Shown here one piece after another: positions 17,446-26,620 of a DNA stretch of 64,000 nucleotides. This DNA comes from Taibaiella sp. (lineage in GTDB: Bacteria; Bacteroidota; Bacteroidia; Chitinophagales; Chitinophagaceae). The position numbers and the translations under genes are program-made. A model generated the notes under the pieces. That model had not been told where the DNA came from. It did no database searches and was given only the letters and a program-made list of their open reading frames with translations. The stretch is taken from contig JAEUVV010000006.1 in the NCBI GenBank assembly GCA_016786705.1, positions 434,001 to 498,000 on the forward strand. The letters run 5' to 3'. Numbering within the stretch: position 1 is the first letter of the stretch; the number at the start of each line of letters is the position of its first letter.

Positions 17446-18045
17446 CTATACAGACTTTCGCAAGAGTTGCTTTACTTCTTCAGGGTTTAGTTCCCGGAAT
17501 GTTCCCGGACTTAAGTCTGCGATCTGGACACTGCCTATTGCTGCTCTTATCAGTCTTAAAGTTGGAAAGCCAATCGCCGCGGTCATTTTGCGTACCTGGC
17601 GGTTCTTGCCTTCGCCTATAGTAATGGACAGCCAGCTAGTAGGTATATTTTTACGAAAACGAATAGGAGGGTTGCGTTCAGGAAGCGGCTCGGGCTCTGG
17701 TATTACGGCTGCTTTTGCGGGTAAGGTCTTATGCACTTTGCCATTTACAGAAATGTTGACTCCATTTTTCAGGCCGAGTAAATCCTGCTCTTGTGCAGCT
17801 CCCTCTACTTGTACCCAGTATGTTTTCTGATGCCCGTTTTTGGGATGTAATAATTTTTGATTGAGCGAAGTATCGTTGGTCAGGAAGAGTAAACCTTCAC
17901 TGTCGTAATCTAACCTCCCTACCGGGTAAATATTTTTTTCAATGCCGGGAAGATAATCGGCAAGTGTTTTTTTGTCGCCATCTTTTGAAAATTGAGAAAG
18001 CACCTGGAAGGGCTTGTAAAACAAAATATACTTGAATGAAGACAT
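17446..18045 (-). CDS. 23S rRNA pseudouridine synthase, RsuA/RluE type
   Basis: A 199-residue pseudouridine synthase of the RsuA family. The catalytic motif GRLDYDSEGLLFLTND (43-58) holds Asp46, and the family blocks KTYWVQVEG (about 74-82) and GKNRQVRKMTAAIG (about 145-158) are intact. There is no N-terminal S4 domain, which is the layout of RluE (the enzyme that modifies U2457 of 23S rRNA in E. coli), so RluE is the best guess; RsuA and RluB/F usually have S4. Apparently monocistronic; a hairpin at 18108-18143 lies upstream. Confidence 0.88.
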   Translation of the reverse strand: MSSFKYILFYKPFQVLSQFSKDGDKKTLADYLPGIEKNIYPVGRLDYDSEGLLFLTNDTSLNQKLLHPKNGHQKTYWVQVEGAAQEQDLLGLKNGVNISVNGKVHKTLPAKAAVIPEPEPLPERNPPIRFRKNIPTSWLSITIGEGKNRQVRKMTAAIGFPTLRLIRAAIGSVQIADLSPGTFRELNPEEVKQLLRKSV

Positions 18046-18107
18046 GGGCGAAAAAAGATGAACGCTTGAAAAGTGCCTGTAACAGAGGCTTTGAACGGGT
18101 TAAAAAG

Positions 18108-18143
18108 AAAAAAGTTCAACGAATTTTTGCGCTGAACTTTTTT
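18108..18143. terminator. Hairpin with A/T-flanked stem
   Basis: Arms AAAAAAGTTCA (18108-18118) and TGAACTTTTTT (18133-18143), perfect 11-bp stem, 14-nt loop. No plus-strand gene ends here, so it may act as a second stop for transcripts coming from the small lipoprotein gene on the right. Confidence 0.5.
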
Positions 18144-18283
18144 AAAAATGGGTTAGTAAGAACGAATTCTTTTACAATATTATAAAGTAATTTTTATGTG
18201 AAGAAATTTTTTAAAAAAAAATATACACACTGTGTGGATTCGTAGGGTAAAACCGGGTCTTTTTGACGGGTTCCCGGATATAT

Positions 18284-18315
18284 AAAGGGGATTGCATAAA
18301 AGTTGCAATCCCTTT
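18284..18315 (-). terminator. Probable terminator of the small lipoprotein gene
   Basis: Arms AAAGGGGATTGCA and TGCAATCCCTTT with one bulged G and a 7-nt loop, about 40 bp beyond the stop codon at 18356. It lacks a long T-run. Confidence 0.55.
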
Positions 18316-18355
18316 ACTGTTGATTAAAAAAGATGTTTATAAAATCAAATAATTA

Positions 18356-18589
18356 CTAGCGAATGAATTTAGAACTTTCAACTATTTGCGGTTTTTGTTG
18401 AACGCTTGTTTCGTTCACTTTATAAGTGGGTTTAGCAGCGGTGCTAGTTTCTGCAGTATCACTCTTACTTTCTGTTTCAGATAATTTTTTTTGGGTACCA
18501 CAAGCCGTGAAAACAATAAGCGGTAAAATAACCATACACATTGACAAAATAAAATTGCCACCAAAAATAACTTTTGCTTTATTTTCCAT
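18356..18589 (-). CDS. Small hypothetical lipoprotein
   Basis: A 77-residue protein. The hydrophobic segment ILSMCMVILPLIVFTAC (about 14-30) ends in the lipobox VFTAC followed by Gly, so Cys30 is likely lipidated. The mature part, about 47 residues, is hydrophilic, rich in Lys, Ser, Thr and Glu and apparently disordered. A -7 box reading TATTTTTG on the minus strand (18604-18611) lies 15 bp upstream of the ATG. No family recognised. The lipobox, promoter and downstream hairpin support a real gene, but its short length leaves doubt. Confidence 0.6.
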   Translation of the reverse strand: MENKAKVIFGGNFILSMCMVILPLIVFTACGTQKKLSETESKSDTAETSTAAKPTYKVNETSVQQKPQIVESSKFIR

Positions 18590-18823
18590 TTTTAAATTTT
18601 TATCAAAAATAACAAAAAAAGCTCAATCACTTTTAATATGCTTGTTAATAACTATATAGCAGGAAATTTAGGTATTGCTTCATTTTTTTTAAGAAAATTT
18701 TTTAAACGGTTTCCCAACCATTTCTTTTGAATGAGCATCTATATAACTGAATTAAGTTTCAAAACACAAAGCAAAAGTATAAGGAAGTTTAAGGCTTAAT
18801 ACCTTTAACGGATACAAAAAAAT

Positions 18824-18853
18824 TTTGTTGGAATTAATTTTTCATTATCTTTG
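18824..18853 (+). promoter_or_regulatory. Promoter of the T9SS protein gene at 18889
   Basis: TTTG (18824-18827), 18-bp spacer, TATCTTTG (18846-18853): a good match to the Bacteroidota sigma-A consensus TTTG/TAnnTTTG. Start expected near 18860, giving a leader of about 30 nt. Confidence 0.65.
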
Positions 18854-18888
18854 GTTAATTATTAATTAAAAATAAAAACATTGAAATC

Positions 18889-19761
18889 ATGAAGAAAATT
18901 TATGCGGCGGCTGCGTTAATTCTGGCAGCATTTACAGCTCAAGCTCAACTTTTTCAGGTAGATTTAGAAGCTTTAGCGGTTATTACTGAAAATCAAAATT
19001 TAAATCCGACTACGGGAAAAGGAATCAGCTGGTACTCTATTATTAATCAAACTAACCCATTTGACAGTATACAGGGTGGTGTATTTATAAGGACAACAGG
19101 TGCTGGTTCAGGTCTTGAGACAAACGATCAGGTGTTCTATGCTACTCCAACGTCAACACTTGCACCTTCTGGTGGTGTTATGGGATATGTACGTACGATC
19201 TCACAGCCAGTTGATACAGGCTTGATCTTTGCTGTAGATGGCAACCTTGAAGCGACTGATTCAGTAAATGTTTTATTGAACATTGCTAATTATGAAGCAG
19301 ACTCTACTACCTGGAGTTCTATTTTAGTAGAAAGACAAAATCTGGTAATCGGTCAGGTTTATGGCTTCTTTGCTTATGCGACTGTATGGCCACAAGATGG
19401 TAGTGCTGCGTATCAGGATACTATCAGAGCAAACAACTTTGATTATGTTCCGGTAATTTGGGGTCCTGGTGGCGTTGGTATTAAAAACGGATTTAACACA
19501 AACTATGAATCTTTAGATTTGTATCCTAATCCTGCTCATAGCAGAATCAACTACAGCTTTGAAGTTAAAAAAGCAAGTACTTATCAAACAGTTAAAGTAA
19601 TGGACATCACCGGAAGAACAGTTAAAACTGAGAATTTTGGTGCTACCCAAGCAGGCCAATACAATGGTTCTCTTGATATTTCAGCTTTACCAGCTGGTAA
19701 TTACTCCATTATGGTTATTACACAATTTGGTGTAAATACAACTAAGTTTGTAAAGAACTAA
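18889..19761 (+). CDS. T9SS-secreted protein of unknown function
   Basis: A 290-residue protein with a signal peptide (1-19, AAFTAQAQ) and a C-terminal T9SS sorting domain (from about 207: YESLDLYPNPAHSRINYSF, then VMDITGRTVKTE and LPAGNYSIMVITQFG). The approximately 185-residue passenger is predicted to be all beta with many Thr, Asp and aromatic residues; I do not recognise a family. It has a strong promoter and a long imperfect hairpin (19801-19867) downstream. Its base composition is AT-richer than that of the housekeeping genes to the left, like the following protease and SusC genes, which suggests one functional block. Confidence 0.85.
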   Translation: MKKIYAAAALILAAFTAQAQLFQVDLEALAVITENQNLNPTTGKGISWYSIINQTNPFDSIQGGVFIRTTGAGSGLETNDQVFYATPTSTLAPSGGVMGYVRTISQPVDTGLIFAVDGNLEATDSVNVLLNIANYEADSTTWSSILVERQNLVIGQVYGFFAYATVWPQDGSAAYQDTIRANNFDYVPVIWGPGGVGIKNGFNTNYESLDLYPNPAHSRINYSFEVKKASTYQTVKVMDITGRTVKTENFGATQAGQYNGSLDISALPAGNYSIMVITQFGVNTTKFVKN

Positions 19762-19800
19762 GCTTACCTTATTAAGGTGGAAATGAAATTTTCCAATAAT

Positions 19801-19867
19801 TAACTTTAACCGAGCAATAAACCATTATAATCAATAATAATTTTGGTTTATTGCTCTGTTAAGGTTA
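19801..19867. terminator. Long imperfect hairpin between two T9SS genes
   Basis: 24-nt arms (19801-19824 and 19844-19867) pair at 22 of 24 positions, with the core GAGCAATAAACCA and TGGTTTATTGCTC perfect; 19-nt AT loop. There is no T-run, so it may terminate weakly, protect the upstream mRNA 3' end, or mark processing. Confidence 0.5.
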
Positions 19868-19917
19868 AGAAATGAATTCCATATTAACAACAGGCGTTGC
19901 TTGTAAAAAAAATAGAA

Positions 19918-21729
19918 ATGTTGAAAAAAGTCTTTTTTTGTACTTCAATTTTCTTTTTAAGTGTTGGAGCTACTAAATCTTTTTCTCAAATCGGAGGGGG
20001 AGGATTTCCTGCAAGTTTCTACTCAAAAGAAACAATACTGCAATCAAATATTTTAAAAATAAGTGATGCAACTTTTGAGGAGTATATTAGCGGGAAGCGA
20101 GAAACTAAAAATAGCGGCGCATACGAAGTCGGATGGTCAATTCCTGCAAATAGAGATTTGCTTAACGATGGAGCTTGGACCACACTGGCGGATGGATCAA
20201 AGATATTTAAAGCAAGTATTAGTGTTCCTAATGCAAAAGCTTTAGCGCTTTATTATCAAGATTTTTATTTGCCAAAAGGCGTTAAGCTTTTTTTATACAA
20301 TAATAATAAAAAGCAAATTCTAGGTGCTTTTGATAATACTACAACTGATTCCAGAATTTTTTCTAATCAGCCGATAATTGGCGATTTGGTACATTTAGAA
20401 CTAAATGTATCAAACGACGTTGATATTGCTGATATAGCATTAAAATTAAATTTTATTGGAGCCTATTTCAAGGGTGTTGAGAATGAGTCTGTAATGTATG
20501 CAGAAGATGTGCCATTGTTAAATGACCCTCCAATCGGGGCTACAGCATCGTGTCATGTTAATGCAATGTGTCCACAAGGGAATGCCCAGGAAGAGGCACG
20601 AAAAGCAACACTTAGAATAGTTATTACCGGAGGTCCGGGAACCTCTATGGGCTATTGTTCCGGAACATTAATCAATAACACAGGGAACCAACCTAATGTA
20701 ACCTGTAAACCTTTATTTTTGACAGCAAGTCACTGTGACTCAGAAAATGGTATGTCAGATGCCCATTTTCAATACTGGCAATTCAGATTTAATTATCAAA
20801 TGGATGCCTGTACTAATGGAAATGCACCTACGGAGGGTTCATCTCCCACGCTTACAGCAGGAGCTAAATTTAAATCCAGAAGTTATTACCCTACGTTTGC
20901 AAGTACAAATCCGGAATCTTCTTCTTTAGTACAAGATTTTTTATTACTTGAATTAAACGGTCCTTTACCATCCGGTTATCACCTGGTGGGCTGGAACAGG
21001 GCAACAAACTTAACTTCAGATCCAAGTCAGTCTATTTTTTACGGATTTCATCATCCTTCAGGAGATGTGAAGAAATTGTCTTTAGGAACGCAAATCTCCG
21101 GAAACGGAACTTTCAATCAAAATACTGTTCTAAGCACCCACTGGAAAATGGTGTATGATATAGGTGGAACATCTCCTGGTTCGTCTGGGAGCGGTTTGTT
21201 TGATTCCCGAGGGCTTTTGGTTGGAGATCTTTCAGGCGGCGCCACGGGTAACTGCCCTGCTGACTCTAAGAAATTCGGCAACGACGCATTATATTCAAAG
21301 ATTTCTTACGCTTGGGAAAATGCTTTCGATCAAACTGAATTTCCAGCACATGCAGGTGCAACATCTAGATTAAAAGATCATCTGGATCCTTTAAACCTGG
21401 GATTGACTTCTTTGGGAACTACTGAATCCGATAATTGTTCAGATTTCACATCTGTAAAAGTAAATCAAGTAGAAAAACTGGATTTATATGTTTTCCCTGT
21501 ACCATCAAATGATGGAAAAATCAACATCCAGTTAAATGTAGATAAAGTTTCGGATTTTTTCGCATCAATAGTTGATGTTTCTGGTCGCGAAGTAAAGAAC
21601 TTTATTTTCAATAACAGAAGTTCAAATCTTAAATCAATTGATTTAAGTCAATTAACAAATGGAGTGTATTTCTTAACACTTTCAAGTGAATTGGGACAGG
21701 GTCAATATAAATTTGTAATCACAAAATAA
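19918..21729 (+). CDS. T9SS-secreted trypsin-like serine endopeptidase (lysyl endopeptidase-like, S1 fold)
   Basis: A 603-residue protein from the ATG at 19918; a TTG at 19897 would lengthen the basic part before the signal peptide (MLKKVFFCTSIFFLSVG) and is less likely. A beta-rich prodomain (about 25-200) precedes a chymotrypsin-fold domain with His272 in LTASHC, Asp340 in VQDFLLLEL and Ser423 in GSSGSGLFD, the complete catalytic triad, and paired cysteines (for example 212, 218, 247, 263, 273) as in Achromobacter-type lysyl endopeptidases. A T9SS sorting domain closes it (from about 520: DLYVFPVPSNDGKINIQL). The susC gene starts 22 bp after its stop, so protease, SusC and SusD probably form one operon for digesting protein and importing peptides. 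Specificity cannot be read with confidence. Confidence 0.9.
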   Translation: MLKKVFFCTSIFFLSVGATKSFSQIGGGGFPASFYSKETILQSNILKISDATFEEYISGKRETKNSGAYEVGWSIPANRDLLNDGAWTTLADGSKIFKASISVPNAKALALYYQDFYLPKGVKLFLYNNNKKQILGAFDNTTTDSRIFSNQPIIGDLVHLELNVSNDVDIADIALKLNFIGAYFKGVENESVMYAEDVPLLNDPPIGATASCHVNAMCPQGNAQEEARKATLRIVITGGPGTSMGYCSGTLINNTGNQPNVTCKPLFLTASHCDSENGMSDAHFQYWQFRFNYQMDACTNGNAPTEGSSPTLTAGAKFKSRSYYPTFASTNPESSSLVQDFLLLELNGPLPSGYHLVGWNRATNLTSDPSQSIFYGFHHPSGDVKKLSLGTQISGNGTFNQNTVLSTHWKMVYDIGGTSPGSSGSGLFDSRGLLVGDLSGGATGNCPADSKKFGNDALYSKISYAWENAFDQTEFPAHAGATSRLKDHLDPLNLGLTSLGTTESDNCSDFTSVKVNQVEKLDLYVFPVPSNDGKINIQLNVDKVSDFFASIVDVSGREVKNFIFNNRSSNLKSIDLSQLTNGVYFLTLSSELGQGQYKFVITK

Positions 21730-21751
21730 CGTTTTTAAACAAATAGGGTAT

Positions 21752-24700
21752 ATGAGAAAATTATTACTGACTACATTGGTAACTTCTGCCATATCTGTTG
21801 CCGCGTTTGCGCAAACAAAGCAGGTTAGCGGTACTGTAGTTGATGATCAGGCTCCTTTAGGGGGGGCTACAATTATGATTAAAGGTACGGAAACAGGTAC
21901 TGCAGCAGATGAAAATGGTAAATTTACATTAGCGATTCCGGAAGAAGGTGCGACCTTAGTCATTGAATATTATGGTAAACAAGTTAAGGAAATTAGAGTA
22001 ACCAATCAGTCTGATGTAGGAACTATTTTGCTTGAAGAAAGCCAAGCAGAACAAACCGATGGCGTAACTGTATTTGGTAAAAAAATTGATAGAAGAACAT
22101 ATGTTGGTGCGATTGGTACAGTAACTGCGGAAGATATTGAAAAAAGACCAGTAACGAATGCAGCTTCAGCACTTGCAGGTACAGTTCCTGGTGTTACAGT
22201 TACTACTGGTAGCGGACAACCAGGATCTAGCCCTGATATCATGTTAAGGGGTATGGGATCTTTAAGTGCGAATACTGCACCATTAATAGTATTGGATGGG
22301 GCTCCATATTCCGGTTCATTAACATCAATTAATCCATTGGATATCGCTTCCTTTGACGTGCTTAAAGATGCGACATCAAAAGCAGTATACGGTGCTCGTG
22401 CGGCTAATGGTGTAATCCTGATTACTACAAAAAAGGGTAAAAGGGATGCGAAACCGAAAATCCAGTTTGACGCATCTGTCGGCGCTTTGGCTAGAATGGG
22501 AAGAGAATATCGTCGTATCATGGATCAGAAGCAATACTATGAAACGGCCTGGCAGGGATACGTAGCTTATAAAGGACAAGATGATAACTTCACTTCAGAA
22601 GAATTTGTAGACTTATTGGGTAATTATAACTCTTTCAATGTGCCAAATTCTCAACTAATTGATCCTGCTACTGGAAAGCTTAACCCTAATGCTACTTCTT
22701 TATATAATGATAATTGGCAGGAAGAGTTATCAAGGATAGGCATAAGACAAAACTATAATCTTGCAGTTAGCCATAATGCCGGAAGGAGTGATTATTATGT
22801 GTCTATTGGTTATACCAGGGATCAGGGTATCGTAAAGAATTCTGACTATAATCGTATTACGGCACTTTTGAAAACAGAAACTCAGGTAACAGATTGGTTG
22901 AAGTCTGGTATTAAAATCCAGGGAGCAAGAGATTATCAATTATTTTTCTTAGGAAATAATACTTCTTATGTAAACCCTTTCTTTACAGCAAGAATGACCG
23001 CTCCGATTTACCCTGTTTATAGATATGATGCGAATGGTAATCGTATGTTTGAAGCTGATGGTGTTACCCCAGTTTATGACTTTGGTTATAATACAGATGG
23101 TAATTTTCCAGGAGGGGCTACCGAGCAAATTCGTCCATTTGGTAACAGTACCAATGGCTTGGCTGCTCTGATGTACAATAAGCCGTACTCAAGATCGCTT
23201 ACGGCAAATGGTATGACATTCCTTGAAGCTACTTTTGCAAAAGACTTCAAAGCACGTTCTCAGTTCTCGGTAGATTTAATCAATAGAGAGAGTACACAAT
23301 ACTATAACTCAACTTATGGTGATGCTGCAAATGTTTTGGGAAGGATGAGTGTAGGTTATACCAATAATATGAACTATACGTTTAACCAGTTTGTAACTTG
23401 GACACCGTCTTTTGGCTTGTTTGAAGCGGATGCACAAGGTAATAAAAAGCATGATTTAGGTTTAACTGTGGGTCATGAAGCTTACCAGATAGTAACAAGA
23501 GGGTCAAGTTTTACCAGAACAGGTTTTGCTTTACCTAACTGGTGGACTTCAAGCTCTATGGCTGCTGTTCAGGAAGGGTCTTCAGATGGTATAGATAATA
23601 TGGCTATTGAAATGTATTTTGCGCAATTGCAATATTCATTAAATAGTAAATACTATTTTGATGCCTCGTTTAGTAGAAATGGATCTTCAAGATTCGGTCC
23701 AAATGTTCGCTGGGGTAATTTTGGCGCAGTAAGTGCCGGTTGGGTACTTTCTGATGAAAAATTTATGGCCTCAACGAAAAAATGGTTGGATATGCTTAAG
23801 GTAAGAGCTGGATGGGGTGTTACTGGTAATGATGCGATTAATAACTATTATGCATACCTTGAGCGTTATGCAATTAGCCACAACGCAAGTAATCCTGGTT
23901 TGATCTTTGCGAACTACAAAAGTGATTTTCTGAAATGGGAAGAGTCTATTGATATGAACTTTGGACTTGATTTCAGTATTAAGAAGGCTCGCGTAAGTGG
24001 TAGTATTGATGCCTACAACAGGGGATCTAATAAACTATTGTTTATTACACCATTAGCATCTTCTGTAGGTTCTACTGGTTATTATGATAACGTTGCTTCT
24101 ATGCGCAATACAGGTATTGAGCTTCAGGTTTCTGCCGATGTTGTTCGTAAAAAGGACTTTAACTGGAATGTTCGTTTAAATGCATTCCACAATAGAAATG
24201 AGGTAATAGAAGTTCAAGGTAAAGACTCTTTAGGAAGTGGTGGCCAGGTATTATTCAAAGGTCATCCGGCATTCTCTTATTTCATTCCTGAATATGCTGG
24301 TGTTAACGATCAAGGAAGACCAACTTGGTTTAAAAAAGATGGTTCTGTAACGGCTGATTATCAGCAAATTTTACCGGAAGATTACAAAATGTTCGGTTCT
24401 GCGTTCAGATGGTTGGAAGGATCTATTTCTAATAATTTCAGATATAAGCGTTTAGATTTATCATTCATGTTCCAGTTTGGTCTTGGGGGTCAATTCTATG
24501 ATAATACCTATGCGAATCTGATGTCTTCTGGACCTCAAAGTATTGGTCAGGCGATGCACGTTGACATGTTAAATGCATGGAAACAGCCTGGGGATGAAAA
24601 TAATCCTGATGTACAGCCAAGAATTGATTACGGAAGTGCCGGAGTGGATAACACAAGATTATCTAGCAAGTTCTTAACAGATAATAGCTTCCTTAACTTT

Positions 24701-24910
24701 AAGAATATTAATTTAGGTTATACGGTTGCAAATAAAGCATTGGATAGAGTTGGGTTTAAAGCAATGAGAATTTACGCCTCAGCTGAGAATGTTTTTCAGT
24801 TAGCATCAAGAATCGGTATTGACCCTAACGTAAGCTTCTTAGGTGTATCTAGCTTTAACTATTTCCCTTACAGAACCTTTGTATTAGGTGTAAATGTTAC
24901 TCTACAATAA
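21752..24910 (+). CDS. SusC/RagA-family TonB-dependent outer membrane transporter
   Basis: A 1052-residue TonB-dependent transporter of the SusC type. Signal peptide (1-20), a CarboxypepD_reg-like beta domain (about 23-95: VSGTVVDDQAPLGGATIMIKG), a TonB-box-like segment (DGVTVFGK, 103-110), and the plug domain (about 114-228) with the SusC signature (MLRGMGSL, APLIVLDG, then ATSKAVYGARAANGVILITT at 207-226). The rest is a 22-strand-type barrel ending in VLGVNVTLQ. With the SusD lipoprotein encoded 30 bp downstream it forms a bin-lid importer. The upstream secreted protease suggests oligopeptides as cargo, as for RagAB of Porphyromonas gingivalis; this is inference, since family membership alone does not give the substrate. 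Confidence 0.96.
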   Translation: MRKLLLTTLVTSAISVAAFAQTKQVSGTVVDDQAPLGGATIMIKGTETGTAADENGKFTLAIPEEGATLVIEYYGKQVKEIRVTNQSDVGTILLEESQAEQTDGVTVFGKKIDRRTYVGAIGTVTAEDIEKRPVTNAASALAGTVPGVTVTTGSGQPGSSPDIMLRGMGSLSANTAPLIVLDGAPYSGSLTSINPLDIASFDVLKDATSKAVYGARAANGVILITTKKGKRDAKPKIQFDASVGALARMGREYRRIMDQKQYYETAWQGYVAYKGQDDNFTSEEFVDLLGNYNSFNVPNSQLIDPATGKLNPNATSLYNDNWQEELSRIGIRQNYNLAVSHNAGRSDYYVSIGYTRDQGIVKNSDYNRITALLKTETQVTDWLKSGIKIQGARDYQLFFLGNNTSYVNPFFTARMTAPIYPVYRYDANGNRMFEADGVTPVYDFGYNTDGNFPGGATEQIRPFGNSTNGLAALMYNKPYSRSLTANGMTFLEATFAKDFKARSQFSVDLINRESTQYYNSTYGDAANVLGRMSVGYTNNMNYTFNQFVTWTPSFGLFEADAQGNKKHDLGLTVGHEAYQIVTRGSSFTRTGFALPNWWTSSSMAAVQEGSSDGIDNMAIEMYFAQLQYSLNSKYYFDASFSRNGSSRFGPNVRWGNFGAVSAGWVLSDEKFMASTKKWLDMLKVRAGWGVTGNDAINNYYAYLERYAISHNASNPGLIFANYKSDFLKWEESIDMNFGLDFSIKKARVSGSIDAYNRGSNKLLFITPLASSVGSTGYYDNVASMRNTGIELQVSADVVRKKDFNWNVRLNAFHNRNEVIEVQGKDSLGSGGQVLFKGHPAFSYFIPEYAGVNDQGRPTWFKKDGSVTADYQQILPEDYKMFGSAFRWLEGSISNNFRYKRLDLSFMFQFGLGGQFYDNTYANLMSSGPQSIGQAMHVDMLNAWKQPGDENNPDVQPRIDYGSAGVDNTRLSSKFLTDNSFLNFKNINLGYTVANKALDRVGFKAMRIYASAENVFQLASRIGIDPNVSFLGVSSFNYFPYRTFVLGVNVTLQ

Positions 24911-24940
24911 TTAATTCCTAAATAAAAATATTAGATATAA

Positions 24941-26524
24941 ATGAAAAATATAGTAAAAAAAATAACTATAGGCCTTTTGGCAGGGAGTAGTATTTTTACA
25001 TTAGCATCTTGTAAAAAGGACTTCTTAAACCAATTGCCTACAACACAGGTTCCTTCGGATGAAGTGTTTAAAACAACACAAGGAGCCAGAGCAGCAGTAA
25101 ATGGTATACATGCTATGATGTATGAAGGTACCGGAGACCATGATGCATTTGGTATTCCTTCTATTGGAATCATGTCTGATCTGATGTGTGGCGATATGGG
25201 AGCAGAACGTATTGGCTCTGGTTGGTTCATCACTGCCTATTGGTTCAGGGATAGAAATCCTGATAATACAGGAGCTTACATGTGGGGTTATTTCTTCCGC
25301 ATGATTCACAATGCCAATATGATCATTGCCAATATTGATAAAGCTACTGGAGAACAGGAAGATAAAGATAATATTAAAGCACAAGCTTTATTCTACCGTG
25401 CTTATGCATACTTCAATATGGCGAATTATTATCAATTTAACTATTTTGATAACCAGTATATGGTTGCTGATGGTAATTCCCGAACTGCAACAATAAGGCA
25501 ATCCGCTTCTCTTGATGATGCTTTAGGCTTACCACTATACAAAGCACCTACCCAAACACCCAATCCAAGAGCTAGTCTTCGTGAAACTTATCAGCTCATA
25601 ACTGATGACTTGGATCAAGCTATCGCTTTGCTTCAGGGGGCGCCATCTATCAGTAGAGGTACAGATAAAAGCCAGATTGATATAAATGTGGCCAAAGGTC
25701 TTTATGCACGTGTAGCGTTACATATGCAAAGCTGGACTAAAGCTGCTACATTCGCGAGAGAAGCAAGACAAGGTTATGCATTAATGAATCCTTCAGATTT
25801 TTCTGGCGGTATGAACAGAACTATTAACTCTGAATGGATCTGGGCCTCTGAAATTAACTCTGAAGCAAATGGTATTTATGCCTCATTCTTATCTCACATG
25901 TCAAATGATATTGAAGGAGCTTATGCAAAGGCTCAGGGCAGATTAATTAGTGCATCATTTTTTAAGCCAACCATATTAGGGGATAGTACAATGATGATGA
26001 CTCAAGATGATTATCGTCGCGCATGGGGTGAAGTAATTACCTATAAAGATAGCCGTGGTACTGACCGCTATTTCGTAAGAGCTCGGAAGTTCAAGCCTCA
26101 AAAGCCTAACTCTTTCCTGGCAGATTATGTTTTAATGCGTGCTGCTGAAATGTACTTAATTGAAGCGGAAGCATTAGCACATCAAGGATTGAGCGGCCAA
26201 GCCTTGTCTGTTTTAAACGAGTTTGGTGTTACTAGACAACCTAGCTATAATTTCCAGGGTGCGACCAAAGAGGCTATTGTGAAAGAAATCTGGAAGCAGA
26301 AGAGAATAGAATTATGGGGCGAAGGTTTTGGTTTCCATGAAGCAAAACGCAGAATGACACCGGTTTCTACCGGAGGTGTTACACCTGAAGCAAGTATTTC
26401 ATATGGTTCTGGAGGCTACAGACAGCAGGTTGAGGTAAGTTCTGTACCAGCAGGTAACTCAAGATTAGTATTCCGGATACCAAGCCAGGAATTAGAACAG
26501 AACAGAGAAATGATCCAAAACTAA
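24941..26524 (+). CDS. SusD/RagB-family nutrient-binding outer membrane lipoprotein
   Basis: A 527-residue SusD-type lipoprotein. The signal peptide ends in LASC (Cys24, lipidated), followed by KKDFLNQLPTTQVPSDEVF, the classic SusD start. TPR-like helices (ALFYRAYAYFNMANYYQF near 145-162; MRAAEMYLIEAEALAHQG near 397-414) form the scaffold and the end IPSQELEQNREMIQN is typical (IP-x-x-E). It caps the SusC barrel on the cell surface. Co-transcribed with susC and probably with the protease; a strong terminator follows at 26546-26577. Confidence 0.96.
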   Translation: MKNIVKKITIGLLAGSSIFTLASCKKDFLNQLPTTQVPSDEVFKTTQGARAAVNGIHAMMYEGTGDHDAFGIPSIGIMSDLMCGDMGAERIGSGWFITAYWFRDRNPDNTGAYMWGYFFRMIHNANMIIANIDKATGEQEDKDNIKAQALFYRAYAYFNMANYYQFNYFDNQYMVADGNSRTATIRQSASLDDALGLPLYKAPTQTPNPRASLRETYQLITDDLDQAIALLQGAPSISRGTDKSQIDINVAKGLYARVALHMQSWTKAATFAREARQGYALMNPSDFSGGMNRTINSEWIWASEINSEANGIYASFLSHMSNDIEGAYAKAQGRLISASFFKPTILGDSTMMMTQDDYRRAWGEVITYKDSRGTDRYFVRARKFKPQKPNSFLADYVLMRAAEMYLIEAEALAHQGLSGQALSVLNEFGVTRQPSYNFQGATKEAIVKEIWKQKRIELWGEGFGFHEAKRRMTPVSTGGVTPEASISYGSGGYRQQVEVSSVPAGNSRLVFRIPSQELEQNREMIQN

Positions 26525-26545
26525 TTCGTTTTGTATCTTAATAAT

Positions 26546-26577
26546 AAAAATGACCACTAATTTTAGTGGTCATTTTT
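26546..26577. terminator. Terminator after susD, probably bidirectional
   Basis: Stem AAAAATGACCACTAA and TTAGTGGTCATTTTT (26546-26560 and 26563-26577) with T-runs in both senses. It lies between convergent genes (susD and the BON-SH3 gene). Confidence 0.85.
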
Positions 26578-26620
26578 TATTTAAAGAGTGGTTGACAAAA
26601 AGGAAATTTATTCCATCTGA

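Larger units (their letters stand above)
18046..18355. other. Intergenic region with two hairpins
   Basis: 310 bp without a gene. A bidirectional-looking hairpin at 18108-18143 and the probable terminator of the small lipoprotein gene at 18284-18315 account for most structure; the middle is AT-rich. Confidence 0.5.

Noticed and set aside
17306..17830. Plus-strand frame of 174 codons opposite the pseudouridine synthase
   Set aside because: The opposite-strand gene has intact family motifs (GRLDYDSEG and GKNRQVRKM); this frame has no motif or signal.
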